A stretch of 64,000 bases of DNA from Candidatus Poribacteria bacterium (GTDB lineage Bacteria > Poribacteria > WGA-4E > WGA-3G): positions 1 through 64,000 of the forward strand of contig JAJECK010000136.1 of NCBI GenBank assembly GCA_022822085.1, given 5' to 3'. The position numbers were made by a program, and so were the translations under genes. Shown here piece by piece: positions 60,206-64,000 of this stretch (its first letter is position 1; every line of letters begins with the position of its first letter). Below the pieces are notes generated by a model. That model was not told where the DNA came from, made no database searches, and saw only the letters and a list, made by a program, of their open reading frames with translations.

Positions 60206-62002
60206 TTAAAGGTAAGTTCCACCTTTGCTCACGCGCACCTCTGGATTTCTACGTGGCCCCGGTTCATTAATCAATGCCCGAATGTTGACGATTTTCTCAC
60301 CTTTCCTACCAGAAATTTTTGCCCAATCATCAGGATTAGTGGTGTTTGGTAGGTCTTCGTTTTCGCGGTACTCTTCACGAATTGCGGTTTTCATATCGTC
60401 AAGCGAAATCCCTTTCTCCTTTCCATCAGAACTGATCAATCGTTTAATTGCCATCTTCTTTGCGCGGGAAACTATATTCTGAATCATAGCACCACTAACG
60501 AAGTCTTTGAAATAAAGAGTCTCACGTTCACCACGGGTGTAAGTAACTTCAATAAACTTATTTTCGTCAGTAGTCGCATACATTTCATCCACAGCTGCTG
60601 ATATAATGTGTTCTGAAACACTTTCAGTATTACCATCAAATTTATCTACTTCTTCTTTGGCGAACGGTAGGTCAGATGTTAGATAGATAGTAAATATATC
60701 TTTTGCCCCTTCAATACAAGGACGATCAATCTTGATCTTTATATCAAGTCTACCCGGTCTTAATACTGCTGGATCTAACAGATCTTGACGATTACTCGCA
60801 CCAATTACAATAACATCACGGAGATTTTCTACTCCATCTATCATCGCAAGGAACTGCGGGACAAGAGTAGACTCCATGTCCGATGAAATCCCCATACCAC
60901 GCGAACGGAACAGCGAATCCATTTCATCAAAGAAAATAACAACAGGAAACCCTTCTTTAGATTTTTCTCGTGCTTTAGCAAAGATTTCTCGTATCTTTCG
61001 TTCTGTTTCACCTACGTACTTATTTAATAATTCGGGTCCCTTGATATTTATGAAATACCCCTTAACATCGTCTCTATCAGTTTCTTGGCGGATACGTTCA
61101 GCAAGACAATTAGCAACCGCACGGGCAATCAATGTTTTCCCACAGCCCGGAGGACCATACAGAAGCACCCCTTTTGGAGCTGTAAGATCAAATTCTTTGT
61201 ATTCATCCGGATATAGATACGGCATTTCAATGGCATCCCTGATTGCTTCTATCTGCGAATCTAAGCCACCGATGTCTTCATAACTTATATCCGGAACTTC
61301 TTCAAGGAGTAGGTCATCAAGTTCGCGTTTTGGAAGTTTTTCAAGAAGCATTCCACTGGTATGATTCAGTAAAACGTTGTCTCCCAATTTCAATGTCTCC
61401 CCCTTCAAAGATTCAGAGATACGTACAACTTGTTCTTCATCTGTTCTGACATTGATAACTGCCCTATCAGCATCAAGCATCTCTTTAATTTTGACTATAT
61501 CTCCATGTTTTTCTGGGGGTTGGATAGATACAACATTCAGACCGCTATTGACAATAACTTCTTGTCCAATTTGTAGTTGATCAAGATTTAGGGAGGGATC
61601 GTGGTTGACACGCCATTTTTTACCGCTAATGTCAACATCAATTGTACCATCATCATTTGCACCTAAAAAGATACCGTAGTTATTCGGAGGTGCACTGAGT
61701 TGTTTAACTTTTTCTTTTAGCAGTTCAAGCTTCTCTTTTGCTTCTTGTAGTGTGTTTCGTAATTTTCGGTTTTGACGGTGTGACTGCATCAGTTCTCGCG
61801 TCATTTCATACAGCCGCGCATCAACGTCCTCATCCGGTGCTGTCCTGAGTTGTCTCCGCAAATCACTGATTTCGTTTTCAAGCATCTCTATCTGCCAGTT
61901 CAACTCACGTATTTGCTGCGGATAGTTTATCTGATCCGATGCAGTATCTTCTACATCAGAACTAATCAATATCTCTGAAGAAGTCTCTCTTTTACTTGCC
62001 AT
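60206..62002 (-). CDS. mpa: Proteasome-activating AAA ATPase Mpa/ARC
   Basis: 598 residues from the ATG at 62002 (GGGA ten bases ahead); a GTG five codons upstream is also open. An N-terminal coiled coil (about residues 25-110, LNWQIEMLENEISDLRRQL) captures Pup; two OB-type domains follow; then the AAA domain with Walker A LLYGPPGCGKTLIARAV, Walker B VVIFFDEMDSLFRSRG and LRPGRLD. The C-terminal KGGTYL has the penultimate Tyr that inserts into the 20S alpha ring. First gene of the proteasome operon. Confidence 0.95.
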   Translation of the reverse strand: MASKRETSSEILISSDVEDTASDQINYPQQIRELNWQIEMLENEISDLRRQLRTAPDEDVDARLYEMTRELMQSHRQNRKLRNTLQEAKEKLELLKEKVKQLSAPPNNYGIFLGANDDGTIDVDISGKKWRVNHDPSLNLDQLQIGQEVIVNSGLNVVSIQPPEKHGDIVKIKEMLDADRAVINVRTDEEQVVRISESLKGETLKLGDNVLLNHTSGMLLEKLPKRELDDLLLEEVPDISYEDIGGLDSQIEAIRDAIEMPYLYPDEYKEFDLTAPKGVLLYGPPGCGKTLIARAVANCLAERIRQETDRDDVKGYFINIKGPELLNKYVGETERKIREIFAKAREKSKEGFPVVIFFDEMDSLFRSRGMGISSDMESTLVPQFLAMIDGVENLRDVIVIGASNRQDLLDPAVLRPGRLDIKIKIDRPCIEGAKDIFTIYLTSDLPFAKEEVDKFDGNTESVSEHIISAAVDEMYATTDENKFIEVTYTRGERETLYFKDFVSGAMIQNIVSRAKKMAIKRLISSDGKEKGISLDDMKTAIREEYRENEDLPNTTNPDDWAKISGRKGEKIVNIRALINEPGPRRNPEVRVSKGGTYL

Positions 62003-62083
62003 ACGAAGAGTTCCCACTTTCTATTGAAATGTATGATACTATGGTAGATGTTAGGTATTACTAAACCAATCTAAGTGCATAAA

Positions 62084-62112
62084 AGTATAGCATGTTGAAA
62101 TTTATACATCAA
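62084..62112 (-). promoter_or_regulatory. Promoter of the proteasome operon
   Basis: On the minus strand TTGATG (62107-62112), 17 bases, TATACT (62084-62089), with about 75 bases of leader before mpa. It lies between the recA stop and mpa, so the proteasome genes can be transcribed apart from recA. Confidence 0.6.
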
Positions 62113-62165
62113 TAAAAAATAACTAATTTAATCATTGACAAAGGTTAAACAGACTAATGTTCTAA

Positions 62166-63314
62166 CTACTCATCATCAGTATCAGAAGTTTCAGATGGAT
62201 TTTCAAAACCAGTTTCAATGTCTTCGTCTTCATTAACTCCACCGGGTATTTCTCCTGCAACAGACGGGGTAATAGCACCGATATTTTCTCTAATTTTTCT
62301 TTCCAGTTCTACGGTTACTTCAGGATTCTGTTCCAAATATGCTTTTGCATTATTCCTACCTTGTCCGATCCGTTCTTTGTTATAAGAGAACCAAGAACCT
62401 CTTTTCTCAATGAAACCCGCATCAACGGCAATATCTAAGAGAGTACCCTCTTTTGAAATTCCCTTGCCAAAGGTAACATCAAATTCTGCTTCTCTGAAGG
62501 GAGGCGCGACTTTGTTTTTCACGACTTTTATTAGCACCCTATTTCCAAGGACATCAGTCCCTTCTTTAATCTGCGTAGCGCGTCGTATTTCCAATCTAAT
62601 GGAGGCATGAAACTTCAGAGCAAGTCCACCAGGAGTGGTATCTGGATTACCATACATCACGCCAATTTTCTGACGTATCTGATTTGTAAAGATGACACAT
62701 GTTTGGGATTTGTTCGTTACACCTGATAATTTTCTCAATGCTTTTGACATCAAACGTGGCAGTAGACCGACATGGGCATCACTCATTTCACCTTCAACTT
62801 CGGCTTGAGGTGTTAATGCTGCTACTGAATCTACAATCACAACATCTATAGCTCCACTTCGGATAAGTGTTTCAACTATTTCCAATGCTTGTTCACCGGC
62901 ATCCGGTTGTGAAATCAACAGATTTTCAAGGTTCACACCAATGTTGCGTGCATAAGTTGTATCAAGCGCATGCTCTACGTCAATAAATGCTGCAATACCG
63001 CCCATTTTCTGTGCTTCTGCAACAATGTGAAGAGCTAATGTTGTTTTTCCTGTTCCTTCGTGCCCAAAGATCTCAATTATTCTGCCTCTTGGCACACCAC
63101 CAACACCTAATGCTAAATCAAGTGAAAGTGCCCCAGTAGGAATTGCTTCAACAGGAACTACTTCGTTGTCTGTTAACCGCATTATAGCACCTTTGCCATA
63201 GGCACGTTCTACTTGTGATATGGCATCGTCAACAGCTTTCTTTTTCGCTTCAACTTTCTTTTGGTCTTCTGGATCCAGTTCTACTTCCGGTATTCTTTTC
63301 TCGTCATTCGCCAT
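62166..63314 (-). CDS. recA: Recombinase RecA
   Basis: 382 residues. Strand-exchange recombinase and SOS co-protease. The core has [20 protein letters not shown], a P-loop reading [15 protein letters not shown] (most RecA have GPESSGKTT), [31 protein letters not shown] and [15 protein letters not shown]. The C-terminal 45 residues are acidic. A GGGAG ribosome site lies within the end of thpR, and the two genes overlap by 11 bases. No clear SOS box was seen upstream of the pair. The partner recX is at the other end of the window. Confidence 0.96.
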   Translation of the reverse strand: MANDEKRIPEVELDPEDQKKVEAKKKAVDDAISQVERAYGKGAIMRLTDNEVVPVEAIPTGALSLDLALGVGGVPRGRIIEIFGHEGTGKTTLALHIVAEAQKMGGIAAFIDVEHALDTTYARNIGVNLENLLISQPDAGEQALEIVETLIRSGAIDVVIVDSVAALTPQAEVEGEMSDAHVGLLPRLMSKALRKLSGVTNKSQTCVIFTNQIRQKIGVMYGNPDTTPGGLALKFHASIRLEIRRATQIKEGTDVLGNRVLIKVVKNKVAPPFREAEFDVTFGKGISKEGTLLDIAVDAGFIEKRGSWFSYNKERIGQGRNNAKAYLEQNPEVTVELERKIRENIGAITPSVAGEIPGGVNEDEDIETGFENPSETSDTDDE

Positions 63315-63897
63315 TATTTGCTTTCTCCCTACCCAATTGATAGATATTTATCGGTGTGTAGACTGCACCACTGGGATGCAACTCACTTCTGACAAGTGTG
63401 ATGTGGTTAACATTCACCACTGTCCCTGCTATTGTTTCATATTTCTGAAATAATTTCGTATAAATTCTCATATTCACCTGTTCTTTAATTCTTGCAAGTG
63501 TAAAATGTGGATGAAAACGACTATCTGTTGGATAACCCAACTTCGCAAGTTCTCGGTTGATCATCTTCGCCAAGGTTGTTACTTCTCTTACACCTTGTGT
63601 TAACCCCACCCATAATACGCGTGGATGAGATAAGTTCGGAAATGTACCAATACCACCAATTTCAATAGAAAAAGGTTTTAGAAAATCAACTACTTTTTGT
63701 AGCGTTTTATCTATCTCCTGAATTTGACCCGTTTCAGCATCACCGATAAACCTTAAGGTCATGTGGAAATTCCCATGCCGCGTCCACGATGCCTTTTTTA
63801 TTCTTGAACGAAAATCTGACTGAACTTCAGATAAAATAGCCTGAATTCTATCAGGTATTTCAATTGCAACAAAACACCTTATAGAATCAGGTTTCAT
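63304..63897 (-). CDS. thpR: RNA 2',3'-cyclic phosphodiesterase
   Basis: 197 residues of the 2H phosphoesterase family. The two catalytic motifs are [11 protein letters not shown] and [12 protein letters not shown] (HxTL and HFTL). It opens [19 protein letters not shown], as family members do. It opens 2',3'-cyclic phosphates in RNA. GAGGT lies eight bases before the ATG. It overlaps recA by 11 bases, an arrangement seen in several phyla (thpR-recA). The last 100 bases of the window upstream of it show nothing clear. Confidence 0.93.
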   Translation of the reverse strand: MKPDSIRCFVAIEIPDRIQAILSEVQSDFRSRIKKASWTRHGNFHMTLRFIGDAETGQIQEIDKTLQKVVDFLKPFSIEIGGIGTFPNLSHPRVLWVGLTQGVREVTTLAKMINRELAKLGYPTDSRFHPHFTLARIKEQVNMRIYTKLFQKYETIAGTVVNVNHITLVRSELHPSGAVYTPINIYQLGREKANNGE

Positions 63898-64000
63898 TCG
63901 AATCTACCTCAGATTGTGATGGGTTATCCTATTCTAAGCGGAACGCGTCCGTAAGTTACCATAGAAAAATTCTAAACCAGATGTCACTGTTAAAATAAGC

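Noticed and set aside
62018-62165. recA and the proteasome genes as one operon
   Set aside because: A predicted promoter lies in the 148-base gap, so a separate transcript is the simpler reading; read-through is still possible.

Overview
The window reads as one contiguous piece of an AT-rich bacterial chromosome. No rRNA, tRNA, plasmid or phage gene was seen. Several features point to an uncultivated lineage close to Candidatus Poribacteria: a complete Pup-proteasome gene set outside an actinobacterial context, HemQ-type heme synthesis, four small secreted LamG proteins, ThuA-, Uma2-, amidohydrolase- and Gfo/Idh/MocA-type genes, and many short GC-rich palindromic elements between genes. That assignment is an inference from gene content, not a database result.

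Layout. 1-5 kb: a DNA polymerase III alpha gene that stops early, a ThuA-like protein and recX. 5-20 kb (mostly +): alaS, two small membrane/coiled-coil proteins, larB and a larA homologue, a ClpX-like unfoldase with a duplicated C-terminal domain, hemQ, a gliding-type ABC permease set (gldF-like, gldG-like, DUF4340) and a membrane glycosyltransferase. 20-23 kb: msrB, a radical SAM/SPASM protein and a sugar isomerase-like TIM barrel, then an island of inverted repeats. 23.2-26.2 kb: a compact operon joining a PD-(D/E)XK nuclease, a small protein sharing the nuclease's C-terminal domain, a DUF2283 protein and a D12-class adenine methyltransferase, which looks like an uncharacterised restriction-modification or defence cassette. 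26-32 kb: KDG kinase, malate synthase G, a toxin-antitoxin pair with a nonsense-mutated toxin, an amidohydrolase and several MITE-like palindromes. 32-36 kb: four secreted LamG proteins in two convergent pairs, all sharing a C-terminal tail motif.

36.8-44.7 kb (+): tsaD and tsaC for tRNA t6A, then a corrinoid methyl-transfer operon (corrinoid protein, reductive activator, homocysteine methyltransferase), a DUF402 protein and a DegT aminotransferase. 45-53.6 kb (-): rtcB, an oxidoreductase, an Rpn-like nuclease with a leaderless-type promoter, a cupin, duplicated Uma2 genes and pyruvate phosphate dikinase. 53.7-54.5 kb is a scar: the C-terminal end of a type III restriction Res subunit beside a decayed IS630-family transposase. 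Next to it lies a two-gene unit of a Cas2-like protein and a two-TM protein. 55.5-62 kb (-) is the Pup-proteasome operon in the order mpa, dop, pup, prcB, prcA, pafA, with its own predicted promoter; recA and thpR lie just upstream.

Together these describe a genome with regulated protein turnover by two unfoldase routes (Mpa-20S and a ClpX-like protein), corrinoid one-carbon chemistry, and accessory regions shaped by IS630-type transposition and by restriction/toxin modules in various states of decay.
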